Shown here one piece after another: positions 8,923 through 19,597 of a stretch of 64,000 bases of DNA. The stretch comes from Buttiauxella sp. B2 (lineage in GTDB: Bacteria; Pseudomonadota; Gammaproteobacteria; Enterobacterales; Enterobacteriaceae), in the NCBI RefSeq assembly GCF_006376615.1, contig NZ_VEXQ01000011.1:62001-126000 (forward strand), written 5' to 3'. The notes below the pieces were generated by a model, which was not told where the DNA came from, did no database searches, and worked only from the letters and a program-made list of their open reading frames with translations. A program made the position numbers and the translations under genes. Every line of letters starts with the position of its first letter. Within the stretch, counting starts at the first letter, position 1.

Positions 8923-10077
8923 ATGAGCGAAACCCAATCTGCCTGTCTTTCCGGCACATCCACCTGGACCGAAAAAGAGATCCGCCAACAGCCGGAAAGC
9001 TGGATCCGATCGTTAAAAAACATCAGTAACCAACGTAGCAGCATCGATGCGTTTCTCGAGCCTTTGCTGCAAAACACCTCTCTAAAAATTATCCTGACGG
9101 GTGCAGGAACCTCTGCTTTTATTGGCGATATTATTACGCCGTGGCTGTCACGCCACACCGGGAAAAACTTTGTTGCAGTACCAACCACCGACCTGGTCAC
9201 CAACCCACTGGATTACTTATCCCCGCAGGAACCAACGTTACTGGTTTCTTTTGCACGCTCTGGCAATAGCCCTGAAAGCGTTGCAGCAGTCGATTTGGTC
9301 AATCAGGTTATGGAACACTGCTACCATCTGATAATTACGTGTAACGAAGCCGGTTGCCTGTATCAGAACGCGGCAACAAGCAGTAATTCTCTGGCGCTAC
9401 TCATGCCGCCAGAAACGCACGATCGCGGCTTTGCCATGACCAGCAGCATCACCACCATGATGGCAAGCTGCCTTGCCGTATTTGCCCCTGATGTTATCAA
9501 CAGCACCACTTTCCAGGACGTAGCCAATCGCTGCGAACAAATCATTGCCTCACAGAGAGGGTTCAACGAAAGCGTGTTTGGCGATTTGCCATTCAGGCGT
9601 GTTGTCTATCTTGGCAGCGGCGGGTTGCAGGGAGTTGCACGTGAATCTGCACTGAAAGTGTTGGAGCTAACCGCCGGAAAACTGGCTGCGTTTTATGACT
9701 CGCCAACCGGATTCCGCCACGGCCCGAAATCGTTGGTCAACAACGAAACGTTAATCGTGGTCATGGTTTCAAACCACCCATACACCCGTCAGTATGACCT
9801 TGATTTACTGGCTGAATTGCGTCGTGACCAACAGGCCCTGCGCGTCGTGGCTATCTGTGCGTCACCCTGCCCGGAAGTCGAAACAGGGCCGCATATCTGG
9901 TTGCCACCTTCCCGTGAATTTATCGACGTTGAGCAAGCTTTCTGCTTCCTGATGTATGCACAGATTTTCGCGCTAACCGAATCAATCAAAGCAGGCATCA
10001 CCCCTGATACGCCTTCTGCCAGCGGCACGGTGAACCGTGTTGTGAAAGGTGTGATTATTCATCCGTGGAAAGGCTGA
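8923..10077 (+). CDS. agaS: Galactosamine-6-phosphate deaminase/isomerase AgaS
   Basis: This 384-residue SIS-domain protein matches E. coli AgaS in length and sequence. It converts galactosamine 6-phosphate to tagatose 6-phosphate with release of ammonia. Two SIS folds are visible: the first has LTGAGTSAFIGD and SFARSGNSPES, the second YLGSGGLQGVARESALK and a following DSPTGFRHGPKS. This architecture parallels the isomerase half of GlmS. It begins the second aga transcription unit, 12 bp upstream of kbaY, behind AAGGACTGAGTA. Confidence 0.93.
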   Translation: MSETQSACLSGTSTWTEKEIRQQPESWIRSLKNISNQRSSIDAFLEPLLQNTSLKIILTGAGTSAFIGDIITPWLSRHTGKNFVAVPTTDLVTNPLDYLSPQEPTLLVSFARSGNSPESVAAVDLVNQVMEHCYHLIITCNEAGCLYQNAATSSNSLALLMPPETHDRGFAMTSSITTMMASCLAVFAPDVINSTTFQDVANRCEQIIASQRGFNESVFGDLPFRRVVYLGSGGLQGVARESALKVLELTAGKLAAFYDSPTGFRHGPKSLVNNETLIVVMVSNHPYTRQYDLDLLAELRRDQQALRVVAICASPCPEVETGPHIWLPPSREFIDVEQAFCFLMYAQIFALTESIKAGITPDTPSASGTVNRVVKGVIIHPWKG

Positions 10078-10968
<891 letters not shown>

Positions 10969-10980
10969 ATCTCATGTTTT

Positions 10981-11012
10981 ACAGCGTTACCTGGAAAACC
11001 GGGTAACGCTGT
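10981..11012 (+). terminator. Hairpin after kbaY
   Basis: An 11-bp inverted repeat, ACAGCGTTACC (10981-10991) with GGTAACGCTGT (11002-11012), is followed by CAGTTT rather than a clean T tract. It could be a weak terminator or an mRNA-stabilising hairpin between kbaY and the downstream glycosidase gene. Confidence 0.5.
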
Positions 11013-11057
11013 CAGTTTGAATCTTGACCCGAAAATCTCGAATCACAAGGACAAACG

Positions 11058-12956
11058 ATGAAGAAAATCATAAAGAGCTCGGTATTATTACTTCTGGTTA
11101 GCAATGGCGCTTTCGCTTCCGAATATCTACTGAATAACAACAATATCTCTATTTCATTTGACGATACTAATTCTGCTGTAGTGGTGAAGGATAAACTTTC
11201 TCAGAGCAAACTCGCCCCCAAAGAATTGTTCTTTCTGACGCTACCGAATGAAGATGTTATTCACGCGGCTGACTTTAAAATTAAAAACGTCAGCCAAAAA
11301 GATGACGCTATTCATATCGATTACGACCATAAAGATTTCGCTGTCACCGTGGTATTGAATGTCCTCAAAGGCAAATACGCCAGCATCGACTACACGATTA
11401 AAGCGAAAGATAAAGCGCGGGAAGTTGCGAAAATAACCTTCTTCCCCACTAAGGGACAATCGCAAGCGCCTTACGTTGACGGCGCGATTAATAGCTCGCC
11501 GATTATTGCCGACAGCTTCTTTATTCTGCCGGAAAAACCTATCGTTAATACTTATGCATATGAAACGACAACCAATCTAAATGTCGAGCTAAAAACCCCG
11601 ATTAAAACAGATGCACCGGTTACCTTTACGACCTATTTCGGCACCTTTGAAGCAACTAATCAGCTGCGCCGTAACTTTAACCAATTCATTAATGCAATGC
11701 GCCCACGTCCTTATCAGCCATATCTGCATTACAACAGCTGGATGGATATTGGCTTCTTCACCACCTATACCGAAAAAGATGTACTGAACCGGATGGATAG
11801 CTATGCCAATGAGCTAATTAAAAAGCGCGGCGTCAAGCTCGACGGTTTCCTGCTGGATGACGGCTGGGATGACCGCACAGGAAAATGGCTATTTGGCCCG
11901 GCGTTCAGTAATGGCTTTGGTGTCGTGAAAGAGAAAGCTGACAGCCTGCATACTTCCGTTGGTTTGTGGTTGTCACCATGGGGTGGCTATAACAAACCAC
12001 GCGATATTCGTGTTTCTCATGCGAAAGAAAATGGCTTTGAAACCGTTGATGGGAAACTTGCTCTTTCCGGTCCAAATTACTTCCGTAACTTTAACGAGCA
12101 GATAATTAAATTAATCAAGAATGAACATATTACCTCGTTCAAACTTGATGGCATGGGAAATGCCAACAGCTGGATTAAAGGTAGCCAGTTTGCATCCGAC
12201 TTTGATGCATCGATTGAGCTTATCAAGAACATGCGTGAGGCAAATAAAGACTTGTTTATTAACCTCACCACCGGTACTGACGCCAGCCCTTCCTGGCTAT
12301 TTTACGCCGATTCTATTTGGCGCCAGGGCGATGATATTAATGTGTATGGCAAAGGCTCACCAGTTCAGCAATGGATGACCTACCGCGATGCCGAAACCTA
12401 TCGTTCTATTGTGCGTAAAGGCCCGCTGTTCCCGATAAACTCGCTTATGTATCACGGAATTGTTAGCGCTGAACATGCCTATTTCGGACTTGAGAAAGTG
12501 CAAACCGATAGCGATTTTGCCGACCAGGTCTGGAGTTATTTTGCGACTGGAACTCAGCTACAAGAGTTGTACATCACGCCATCCATGTTGAATAGCGCCA
12601 AATGGGACACACTGGCTGATGCTGCGAAATGGTCACGCGCAAATAGTACGGTGCTGGTCGATACCCACTGGATTGGCGGTGATCCGACAGCGCTGGAAGT
12701 GTATGGCTGGGCCTCCTGGAGTAAAGATAAAGCCATCTTTGGTTTACGTAACCCGTCAGACAAAGAACAAAGCTACTATCTGGATTTAACCAAGAGCTTT
12801 GAAATCCCGGATGGCGAAGCGACAAGCTTTACACTGAAATCCATCTATGGCACGAATACGACGCTGCCAGGTGGCTACAGCAAGCCTGTGATTGTTACCT
12901 TGAAGCCGTTGGAAACACTGGTTATTGAAGCAACGCCGGGTACTGGCAAAAAATAA
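11058..12956 (+). CDS. Secreted clan GH-D glycoside hydrolase (alpha-galactosidase / alpha-N-acetylgalactosaminidase-like)
   Basis: The 632-residue protein starts with a Sec signal peptide (MKKIIKSSVLLLLVSNGAFA, cleavage near residue 20). A beta-rich N-terminal domain reaches about residue 215, then a TIM barrel, then a C-terminal beta domain from about 540. Clan GH-D features are visible: an acidic FLLDDGWDD strand (265-272), a FKLDGMGN strand whose Asp364 is the candidate nucleophile, and DSIWRQGDD (418-426) with a candidate acid/base Asp. AAGGA precedes the ATG. It follows the GalNAc operon on the same strand, so release of alpha-linked GalNAc or galactose in the periplasm is a reasonable inference. 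The exact family (GH36 or a relative) and substrate are not certain. Confidence 0.78.
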   Translation: MKKIIKSSVLLLLVSNGAFASEYLLNNNNISISFDDTNSAVVVKDKLSQSKLAPKELFFLTLPNEDVIHAADFKIKNVSQKDDAIHIDYDHKDFAVTVVLNVLKGKYASIDYTIKAKDKAREVAKITFFPTKGQSQAPYVDGAINSSPIIADSFFILPEKPIVNTYAYETTTNLNVELKTPIKTDAPVTFTTYFGTFEATNQLRRNFNQFINAMRPRPYQPYLHYNSWMDIGFFTTYTEKDVLNRMDSYANELIKKRGVKLDGFLLDDGWDDRTGKWLFGPAFSNGFGVVKEKADSLHTSVGLWLSPWGGYNKPRDIRVSHAKENGFETVDGKLALSGPNYFRNFNEQIIKLIKNEHITSFKLDGMGNANSWIKGSQFASDFDASIELIKNMREANKDLFINLTTGTDASPSWLFYADSIWRQGDDINVYGKGSPVQQWMTYRDAETYRSIVRKGPLFPINSLMYHGIVSAEHAYFGLEKVQTDSDFADQVWSYFATGTQLQELYITPSMLNSAKWDTLADAAKWSRANSTVLVDTHWIGGDPTALEVYGWASWSKDKAIFGLRNPSDKEQSYYLDLTKSFEIPDGEATSFTLKSIYGTNTTLPGGYSKPVIVTLKPLETLVIEATPGTGKK

Positions 12957-12979
12957 TCCCGTTTTCATTGATACATAAA

Positions 12980-13005
12980 CAAAAACCCGCGAAAGCGGGT
13001 TTTTG
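12980..13005. terminator. Bidirectional rho-independent terminator
   Basis: AAAAACCCGC (12981-12990), a GAAA tetraloop and GCGGGTTTTT (12995-13004) make a textbook terminator between the convergent glycosidase and rsmI genes. The A and T arms suit both directions. Confidence 0.9.
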
Positions 13006-13044
13006 TAAGATAAACACAGACAGAGTCCTATCGCTCGAAAAACG

Positions 13045-13911
13045 TTATTTCTCACTGTTTTCCAGAGCATATTTATACAGCGCATTTTTCTTCACACCAT
13101 GGATTTCGGCAGCCAGTGCAGCCGCTTTTTTCAATGGCAGTTCCGTTTGCAGCAGCGCCAGAGTGCGCAATGCATCGGCGGGAAGCGCGTCATCGGCAGG
13201 TGCTTTAAAGCCTTCGACAATCAGTACCATCTCACCTTTACGACGGTTTTCGTCTTCTTTCACCCATGCTGCCAATTCACCAATGGGTGCGCCGTGAATC
13301 GATTCCCAGGTTTTAGTCAGCTCACGCGCCAGCACCACATAACGTGATTCACCCAGCACTGCGCATATATCGTCTAAACTATCGAGCAGGCGATGCGTAG
13401 ACTCGTAAAATATGAGCGTACGCGGTTCTTGCTCGATTGCCTTGAGCGCGTCGCGGCGGCCTTTAGATTTGGCAGGCAAAAAACCTTCGTAGCAGAAGCG
13501 ATCGGAAGGTAAACCGGCGGCACTTAATGCAGCAATAGCAGCGCAAGGGCCCGGCAGCGGTACGACACGAATACCGGCTTCGCGACACGTGCGCACCAAA
13601 TGGTAACCAGGATCGTTAATTAATGGCGTTCCTGCATCAGAAACTAACGCGATACTTTGCCCTTCTTTAAGCTTAGCCAGCAAGGTTTCTGATTTTTGTT
13701 GCTCGTTATGATCGTGCAATGCGAACATTCGCGCATTAATGGCAAAATGTTGCAGCAGCAAACCGGTATGGCGAGTATCTTCGGCGGCAATCAGGTCAAC
13801 GCTTTGCAACACGGATAACGCCCGCTGTGTGATATCGCCCAAGTTACCGATGGGGGTCGGAACGATGTAGAGCGTGCTGGCAGAAATAGCCGCCGTTTCG
13901 AGTTGTTTCAT
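13045..13911 (-). CDS. rsmI: 16S rRNA 2'-O-ribose methyltransferase RsmI
   Basis: This 288-residue tetrapyrrole-methylase-fold enzyme methylates the 2'-OH of C1402 in 16S rRNA using S-adenosylmethionine. The SAM-binding signature [14 protein letters not shown] is near residues 15-28. [22 protein letters not shown] and LPGPCAA follow in the family order. It closely matches E. coli RsmI (286 aa). It is divergent from lpoA, the usual enterobacterial arrangement. Confidence 0.96.
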   Translation of the reverse strand: MKQLETAAISASTLYIVPTPIGNLGDITQRALSVLQSVDLIAAEDTRHTGLLLQHFAINARMFALHDHNEQQKSETLLAKLKEGQSIALVSDAGTPLINDPGYHLVRTCREAGIRVVPLPGPCAAIAALSAAGLPSDRFCYEGFLPAKSKGRRDALKAIEQEPRTLIFYESTHRLLDSLDDICAVLGESRYVVLARELTKTWESIHGAPIGELAAWVKEDENRRKGEMVLIVEGFKAPADDALPADALRTLALLQTELPLKKAAALAAEIHGVKKNALYKYALENSEK

Positions 13912-13973
13912 TGTTTCATCCGTATTGCCGATTTAATATTGAACACTGAGATAAAAATTACACTGGATACAGA

Positions 13974-16052
13974 ATGGTACCGTCTAAAATTATTCGTTCT
14001 AAAGCCGGGCGCTGTCTGCCTGTTGTGCTGGCCGCGCTTTTCTTCGCTGGCTGTACCACTAAAGCACCAGATCAGTCGACTGCGCATATGCAGGGCGAGG
14101 CCACTGCCGATTCCGCGTATTACCTGCAACAGATGCAGCAAAGCGGTGATGATAGCAAGACCACCTGGCAATTACTCGCCATTCATGCGCTGTTAAAAGA
14201 AGGCAAAACTCAGCAAGCTGTTGATCTCTACAATCAGCTGCCAAAAGAGATGGACGATACTCAGCGTCGCGAACAGGCCCTGCTGGCAGCCGAAGTGAAA
14301 GTCGCCCAGAAAGATTATGCCGATGCCAGTACGCGTCTGGGCAAAATCGATCCTTCCGCGCTTAACAAAAATCAGCAGAGTCGCTATTACCAGGCGGTTA
14401 TCGACGCCAACCAGAACCGCCCATCGCTTGAATTGCTGCGTGCCTATATCGCACAAGAACCAATGCTGACAGGCCCTGCGCATCAGAAGAATATCGACGG
14501 TACATGGCAGGCTTTATCTCAGATGACAGCCGCGCAAATGAATTCGTTAGTCATTAATGCAGATGAAAATACACTGCAAGGCTGGCTGGATCTGCAACGT
14601 GTCTGGAACGATAACCGTAACGATCCAGAAATGCTGAAAGCCGGGATCAAAGACTGGCAAACGCGTTATCCGCAAAATCCTGGTGCGAAAACACTGCCGA
14701 CTCAGTTAAGTAATATGCAGAATTATAAACCTGCCTCGACTGAGAAAATCGCGCTGCTGCTGCCATTAAGCGGCCAGGCTGCGGTGTTCGGCCGTACTAT
14801 CCAACAAGGTTTTGAAGCCGCGAAGAATATGGGTTCTGCACCAGTGGCGCAAACCACTGCATCTGCCCAAGCACCTGATGCGACCGCACAACCTGGTGAT
14901 ACCACGCAAGCGGCACTGCCACAGCCAGTAGATCCAAATGCGGTGGCAAGCCCTGCAGCGGCATCCGTTGAAGATTTAACGCAGCAGCCAGTTGCTGCAC
15001 CTGCGCCTGCGGAGCAGGCGCCAACATCGCAAACACAGCCGGCAGCTCCGCAAGCAGCAGCTCCAGCTAATCCATCAGCAGAAATTAAAGTCTACGACAC
15101 AACCACGCAGCCACTGGCGCAAATACTGGCACAAGCACAGCAAGATGGTGCAACGTTAGTCGTGGGGCCACTGCTTAAAAATAATGTCGATGAGCTGGCG
15201 AGCAGCACTTCTCCTCTGAACATTCTGGCGCTCAACCAGCCAGAAAACGTGCAGAACCGTGCAAATATCTGTTATTTCGCGCTCTCTCCTGAAGATGAAG
15301 CCCGTGATGCAGCAGGCCATATCTGGCAGCAAGGGCACCGCGCGCCGCTGTTATTGGTTCCACGTAGCGCACTGGGCGATCGTGTCACCAAAGCCTTTGC
15401 CGATGAGTGGGTGAAATTAGGTGGCGGAACAGTACTGCAACAGAAATTTGGAACAACAGCTGAACTGAAACAAGGGATTAACAGCGGTTCGGGTATCGCG
15501 CTAAGCGGCACCCCGGTTAACGCTGCATCAGCTCAACCGGCAGGCGTAACCATTGGTGGCCTAACGATTCCAGCACCGCCAACTGATGCACAAATTACCG
15601 CAGGGACTTCCGGTGGCGTTGACGCAGCGTACATTGTGGCAACCCCGGACGAAGTTGCGTTGATTAAACCGATGATCGCGATGCGTACCGGTAGCCGCAG
15701 CCCAGCACAACTGTACGCCAGCTCGCGCAGCTCTCAGGGTGTGAATGGCCCAGATTTCCGTCTGGAAATGGAAGGTTTGCAGTTCAGCGAAATTCCGATG
15801 CTTGCAGGCAACAACCCGTCGCTGATGCAGCAAGCGTTAAGCAATGTGCGTAACGACTACTCGTTGGCACGTTTGTACGCAATGGGCGTGGATGCCTGGT
15901 CACTGGCAAATCACTTCTCCCAAATCCGCCAGGTGCCTGGTTATCAGGTGAATGGCAACACCGGCACGCTCTCTGCAACCCAAGATTGCGTCATTAACAG
16001 GAAGTTAAATTGGCTGCAATTCAGTCAGGGTCAAATCGTTCCAGTGTCCTGA
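13974..16052 (+). CDS. lpoA: Penicillin-binding protein activator LpoA
   Basis: LpoA is an outer-membrane lipoprotein that reaches through the peptidoglycan to stimulate the transpeptidase activity of PBP1A. The lipobox FAGC places the acylated cysteine at residue 27. An N-terminal helical (TPR-like) domain, residues about 30-255, is followed by a periplasmic-binding-like domain from about 258 ([20 protein letters not shown]). An Ala/Pro/Gln-rich insert spans roughly residues 285-365 and explains the length of 692 against 678 in E. coli. The 3' end overlaps yraN. Confidence 0.95.
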   Translation: MVPSKIIRSKAGRCLPVVLAALFFAGCTTKAPDQSTAHMQGEATADSAYYLQQMQQSGDDSKTTWQLLAIHALLKEGKTQQAVDLYNQLPKEMDDTQRREQALLAAEVKVAQKDYADASTRLGKIDPSALNKNQQSRYYQAVIDANQNRPSLELLRAYIAQEPMLTGPAHQKNIDGTWQALSQMTAAQMNSLVINADENTLQGWLDLQRVWNDNRNDPEMLKAGIKDWQTRYPQNPGAKTLPTQLSNMQNYKPASTEKIALLLPLSGQAAVFGRTIQQGFEAAKNMGSAPVAQTTASAQAPDATAQPGDTTQAALPQPVDPNAVASPAAASVEDLTQQPVAAPAPAEQAPTSQTQPAAPQAAAPANPSAEIKVYDTTTQPLAQILAQAQQDGATLVVGPLLKNNVDELASSTSPLNILALNQPENVQNRANICYFALSPEDEARDAAGHIWQQGHRAPLLLVPRSALGDRVTKAFADEWVKLGGGTVLQQKFGTTAELKQGINSGSGIALSGTPVNAASAQPAGVTIGGLTIPAPPTDAQITAGTSGGVDAAYIVATPDEVALIKPMIAMRTGSRSPAQLYASSRSSQGVNGPDFRLEMEGLQFSEIPMLAGNNPSLMQQALSNVRNDYSLARLYAMGVDAWSLANHFSQIRQVPGYQVNGNTGTLSATQDCVINRKLNWLQFSQGQIVPVS

Positions 16053-16405
16053 CCCGTCAACAAGCCGGCGCGCATTATGAGTTAGAAGCGCGCCGCTTTC
16101 TTGAGCGCAAAGGACTGCGCTTTATTGCTGCCAACGTCCATTCCCGCGGTGGCGAAATCGACCTCATCATGAAACATGCGAAGGTTATCGTCTTTGTAGA
16201 AGTTCGATATCGACGCACCAATCACTTCGGTGATGCTGCCGCCAGCGTCACACGCCGCAAGCAACAAAAATTGTTACATGCGGCTTCGTATTGGTTAGCC
16301 CGCACATCAGGAAGTTTTGATACTGTGGATTGCCGTTTCGATGTGTTAGCCTTCACCGGCAATGAAATAGAGTGGTTAACCAACGCGTTCACCGCAGATG
16401 TTTAA
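16010..16405 (+). CDS. yraN: UPF0102 family protein YraN (TTG start)
   Basis: This 131-residue protein of the YraN/UPF0102 family has a predicted restriction-endonuclease-like fold. The core motif is in [13 protein letters not shown] followed by [10 protein letters not shown], an E-x-D...E-x-K/R-type nuclease arrangement. The start is TTG at 16010, supported by AGGAAG six bases upstream and by exact agreement with the family length; no in-frame ATG precedes the conserved core. It overlaps lpoA by 43 bp. The cellular role is not established. Confidence 0.88.
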   Translation: MAAIQSGSNRSSVLTRQQAGAHYELEARRFLERKGLRFIAANVHSRGGEIDLIMKHAKVIVFVEVRYRRTNHFGDAAASVTRRKQQKLLHAASYWLARTSGSFDTVDCRFDVLAFTGNEIEWLTNAFTADV

Positions 16406-16424
16406 AGTAACCAGGTAAATAAAC

Positions 16425-17015
16425 GTGCTCGAAAGAATCAAAGTCTGCTTCACGGAAAGTATTCAAACCCAGATTGCTGCAGCTGAAGCCCTGCCAGATG
16501 CTATCTCCCGTGCAGCAATGACACTGGTTCAGTCGCTGCTTAACGGCAATAAAATTCTTTGCTGTGGTAATGGCACCTCTGCCGCTAACGCCCAGCATTT
16601 TGCCGCCAGTATGATCAACCGCTTTGAAACTGAGCGCCCGAGTTTACCTGCCATTGCACTTAATGCTGACAATGTCGTCTTAACCGCGATCGCAAACGAT
16701 CGTTTACACGAAGAAGTGTATGCCAAACAAGTACGTGCGCTAGGTCATGCCGGTGATGTGTTGCTCGCCATTTCGACCCGTGGCAACAGTCGTGATATTG
16801 TCAAAGCGGTAGAAGCTGCCGTGACACGTGACATGACTATCGTTGCACTGACTGGCTATGATGGCGGGGAATTGGCTGGATTATTAGGGCCGCAGGATGT
16901 TGAAATCCGCATTCCTTCTCACCGCAGCGCGCGCATTCAGGAAATGCATATGCTGACGGTAAACTGCTTATGCGATCTGATTGATAATACGTTATTCCCT
17001 CACCAGGACAATTAA
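16425..17015 (+). CDS. diaA: DnaA initiator-associating protein DiaA (GTG start)
   Basis: This 196-residue SIS-domain protein binds DnaA as a tetramer and promotes timely initiation at oriC. The SIS motifs are [16 protein letters not shown] (about 47-62) and [16 protein letters not shown] (about 108-123). It also resembles sedoheptulose-7-phosphate isomerase GmhA, but the position between yraN and dolP and the length identify DiaA. Translation starts at GTG 16425, as in E. coli. Confidence 0.94.
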   Translation: MLERIKVCFTESIQTQIAAAEALPDAISRAAMTLVQSLLNGNKILCCGNGTSAANAQHFAASMINRFETERPSLPAIALNADNVVLTAIANDRLHEEVYAKQVRALGHAGDVLLAISTRGNSRDIVKAVEAAVTRDMTIVALTGYDGGELAGLLGPQDVEIRIPSHRSARIQEMHMLTVNCLCDLIDNTLFPHQDN

Positions 17016-17024
17016 GGAGTACAG

Positions 17025-17600
17025 ATGAAGGCATATAAGCCACTTGCAGTCCTTATTACTGCGTTACTGCTACAAGGTTGTGTTGCTGCCGCAGTAGTGG
17101 GTACCGCGGCTGTCGCCACCAAAACCGCGACAGACCCACGTTCCGTCGGTACTCAGGTTGATGATGGTACTCTGGAATTACGCGTAAATAGCGCATTGAA
17201 TAAAGACGAACAAATCAAGAAAGAAGCGCGTATTAACGTCAGCGCATATCAGGGTAAAGTACTGCTGGTAGGCCAGGCGCCTAACACCGAGCTTGCATCC
17301 AGGGCCAAACAAATCGCGTTGGGCGTTGAGGGCACCACCGAGGTGTACAACGAAATCCGTATCATGGCACCCATTGGTCTGGGCACGGCGTCATCAGACA
17401 CCTGGATAACCACCAAAGTGCGTTCGCAATTGCTGGCAAGCGATCAGGTGAAATCGACCAGTGTGAAAGTCACGACCGAGAATAGCGAAGTATTCTTGTT
17501 AGGTTTAGTGACAGACAGAGAAGCCAAAGCAGCGGCAGATATTACCAGCCGGGTCAGTGGCGTGAAGCATGTGACCACAGCGTTTACGCTTCTGAAGTAA
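17025..17600 (+). CDS. dolP: Division- and outer-membrane-associated lipoprotein DolP (YraP)
   Basis: This is a 191-residue lipoprotein with lipobox LQGC (Cys19) and two BON domains, about residues 45-110 and 120-190. DolP sits in the outer membrane, binds anionic phospholipid and supports envelope integrity at the division site. The AAGGAGT ribosome-binding site is ideal and lies nine bases after diaA. A hairpin at 17612-17630 (CCCTCTC against GAGAGGG) follows the gene. Confidence 0.95.
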   Translation: MKAYKPLAVLITALLLQGCVAAAVVGTAAVATKTATDPRSVGTQVDDGTLELRVNSALNKDEQIKKEARINVSAYQGKVLLVGQAPNTELASRAKQIALGVEGTTEVYNEIRIMAPIGLGTASSDTWITTKVRSQLLASDQVKSTSVKVTTENSEVFLLGLVTDREAKAAADITSRVSGVKHVTTAFTLLK

Positions 17601-17611
17601 TTTCGAAATAT

Positions 17612-17630
17612 CCCTCTCTTCTGGAGAGGG
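17612..17630 (+). terminator. Hairpin between dolP and the PRD regulator gene
   Basis: CCCTCTC and GAGAGGG flank a five-base loop between the convergent genes. There is no clear T tract, so termination is tentative. Confidence 0.4.
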
Positions 17631-17638
17631 CTCGCCCC

Positions 17639-19555
17639 TTAAAACCGACTCAAACAATCCATTGCCACCATTTTAAACTCCTCGAAGCTCTGGCTGTCGC
17701 GTAAACGTGGCATCGCCCTTTCGCGCAGGAAAGTGACAAACAAATCGTAAATTGCCATCGCTTCTTCGTACTCGCTTTTGCTGATTGCCAGCAAGAAGAT
17801 GACATGCGCCGTTTCATCACCCCAACTTATCCCCTGCGGTGCAAGAACGGTGTATACCACGGTTTTATTCGCCATTAACCCCAATGAGTGAGGCAGCGCA
17901 ATGCCCTCGCCCAACACGGTGCCGACAATTGCCTCACGCTCAACCACTGATGGATAAAAATCCGCACCAACATACCCTTCCTGCTCAAGCTGCTGGCAGA
18001 GCGCACTGAACAATTCCTGCTGTGTCATCGGTTTATCAATTACCCGGAAATGGCTGGCATCAAAGAATTTTTCCAGCATGTACGGGCGTGTTCTATCCAC
18101 CAATACCAGCTTCCCTAGCTGTTCGAGTTGATACTCCGTTGGGAAGGGTGCGACCACCACTGTCGGTTTTTGTTTATCGCTGACGCGAGCCGTGGAGATA
18201 ACAAAATCTTCATCCACGCAGTCTAACTGTTCATAGTCACGCAGCGAGATAATGCGCGTGACCTCAATTTGTGGGTACTTGCGCAGCAGCATGGCCTGAA
18301 TCATACGTACAGTTGAATTACCGGTATCGCACACCAGCAGCACGCGCGGATGGCGTTGGTAGCCGATGTTGTAATGCCGTTCCAACCCGACACCAATATG
18401 CAGCACCAGGAAACCAATTTCGTTTTCGCTGATGACATAAGGCGTGTATTTCCCCCAGCTCGACACCGCTGCCAGCGTCATGTCATAAGCCATTGGATAG
18501 TGCTGTTTGATATTGTTGAGCAAAGGATTGGGGATATTTATCTGATAACGCACGCGGGTGATCATGGTTTTGATATGCGTAAGCAAATCCGCATGCAACT
18601 GCTTATCTGTCAGCAAGTTATAGTTATAGTTGCTGTTGATAAAACTCAGAATGTAGTTCACCAACGCCTCGTCATCGTCGGCGCTAATAGCGCTTGCGGC
18701 TACCTGTTGTACCTGGCGTGACGCGATATGAACTTGCAGCCACTGTTCTTCCGCTTCAGATAGCGGTTTTCCGGCCAGTATCTGCAATAACACCGCTATT
18801 TGCCGTGCGGCTTCGCGCACCGCCTCGTCAACATTGTCGGCGCTAAACTCCGGCAGTGGATAGCCCTCGCTAATACGGCGAACCGCGACGGCACAGTACA
18901 AACGGATGAACTGTTCCCCCTCGTCAGTCAGGCGGATTCGGCAACGAGTGAAACAGTTATGCAGTTCAGCCGCCAGTTGTTCCGGCACGCCTGCGTTAAG
19001 CACTTCTTCGGTCAATAACGGGTTTTCGCTGTCTTCTTGTGTCAATTGCCAAAGCAATTCAGTCAGGCAGGCACGAACGGACATTTCGCTGCCGAATAGC
19101 TTCATACCGTGACGGGGACGGGTTTCAATTGTCAGGTTATATCGAGCAAGCCAGTCGCGCACTTCGGCCATATCACTTTGCAATGTCGCACGGCTAACAA
19201 ACCACTCTTCCGCCAGATCTTCGAGTTTTATAGAGAAAGCAGATGTCAGAAAGCGCACGACCAGATAATGCACACGTTCCGGGGAGTTCCGTGGGATGCG
19301 CAGCTGGCGTGAAGGTTGCTGCACAAGAGCCTGGTAAAGAGCGGGATCCTCAATATTGAGCTGATAACCCGCGCCGCGACTAAGAATAAATTGCGCACCA
19401 TGCCCAGCCATCAACGCATTTAAAGCAGTAATATCCGTGCGCACCGTGCGGGTAGAAACGGATAAACGCCGCGCCAGTTCATCCTGGGGCAGCGTCTCGT
19501 TTTGTAGCATCTCAAACAACTGGGCCAGCCGAAGGTTGGGTAATCTCACTGACAT
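17639..19555 (-). CDS. PRD-containing transcriptional regulator with EIIB and EIIA domains (MtlR/BglG type)
   Basis: The 638-residue regulator has, in order: an HTH_11 domain (about 1-60), an Mga-like HTH (about 95-170), PRD1 (about 190-290), PRD2 (about 300-400), a GatB-like IIB domain (about 404-490) with Cys409 in LLVCDTGNST, and a mannitol/fructose-type IIA domain (about 500-638) with His556 in GIALPHSLG. Such proteins are DNA-binding activators whose activity is set by PTS phosphorylation. It lies at the downstream end of the same-strand cluster that reaches 26309 and is its likely regulator. No standard PTS permease is encoded in that cluster. Confidence 0.88.
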   Translation of the reverse strand: MSVRLPNLRLAQLFEMLQNETLPQDELARRLSVSTRTVRTDITALNALMAGHGAQFILSRGAGYQLNIEDPALYQALVQQPSRQLRIPRNSPERVHYLVVRFLTSAFSIKLEDLAEEWFVSRATLQSDMAEVRDWLARYNLTIETRPRHGMKLFGSEMSVRACLTELLWQLTQEDSENPLLTEEVLNAGVPEQLAAELHNCFTRCRIRLTDEGEQFIRLYCAVAVRRISEGYPLPEFSADNVDEAVREAARQIAVLLQILAGKPLSEAEEQWLQVHIASRQVQQVAASAISADDDEALVNYILSFINSNYNYNLLTDKQLHADLLTHIKTMITRVRYQINIPNPLLNNIKQHYPMAYDMTLAAVSSWGKYTPYVISENEIGFLVLHIGVGLERHYNIGYQRHPRVLLVCDTGNSTVRMIQAMLLRKYPQIEVTRIISLRDYEQLDCVDEDFVISTARVSDKQKPTVVVAPFPTEYQLEQLGKLVLVDRTRPYMLEKFFDASHFRVIDKPMTQQELFSALCQQLEQEGYVGADFYPSVVEREAIVGTVLGEGIALPHSLGLMANKTVVYTVLAPQGISWGDETAHVIFLLAISKSEYEEAMAIYDLFVTFLRERAMPRLRDSQSFEEFKMVAMDCLSRF

Positions 19556-19597
19556 TTCCTTTCGTTAAACGGGCGCAGAAAGCGCCCGGCACAACAA

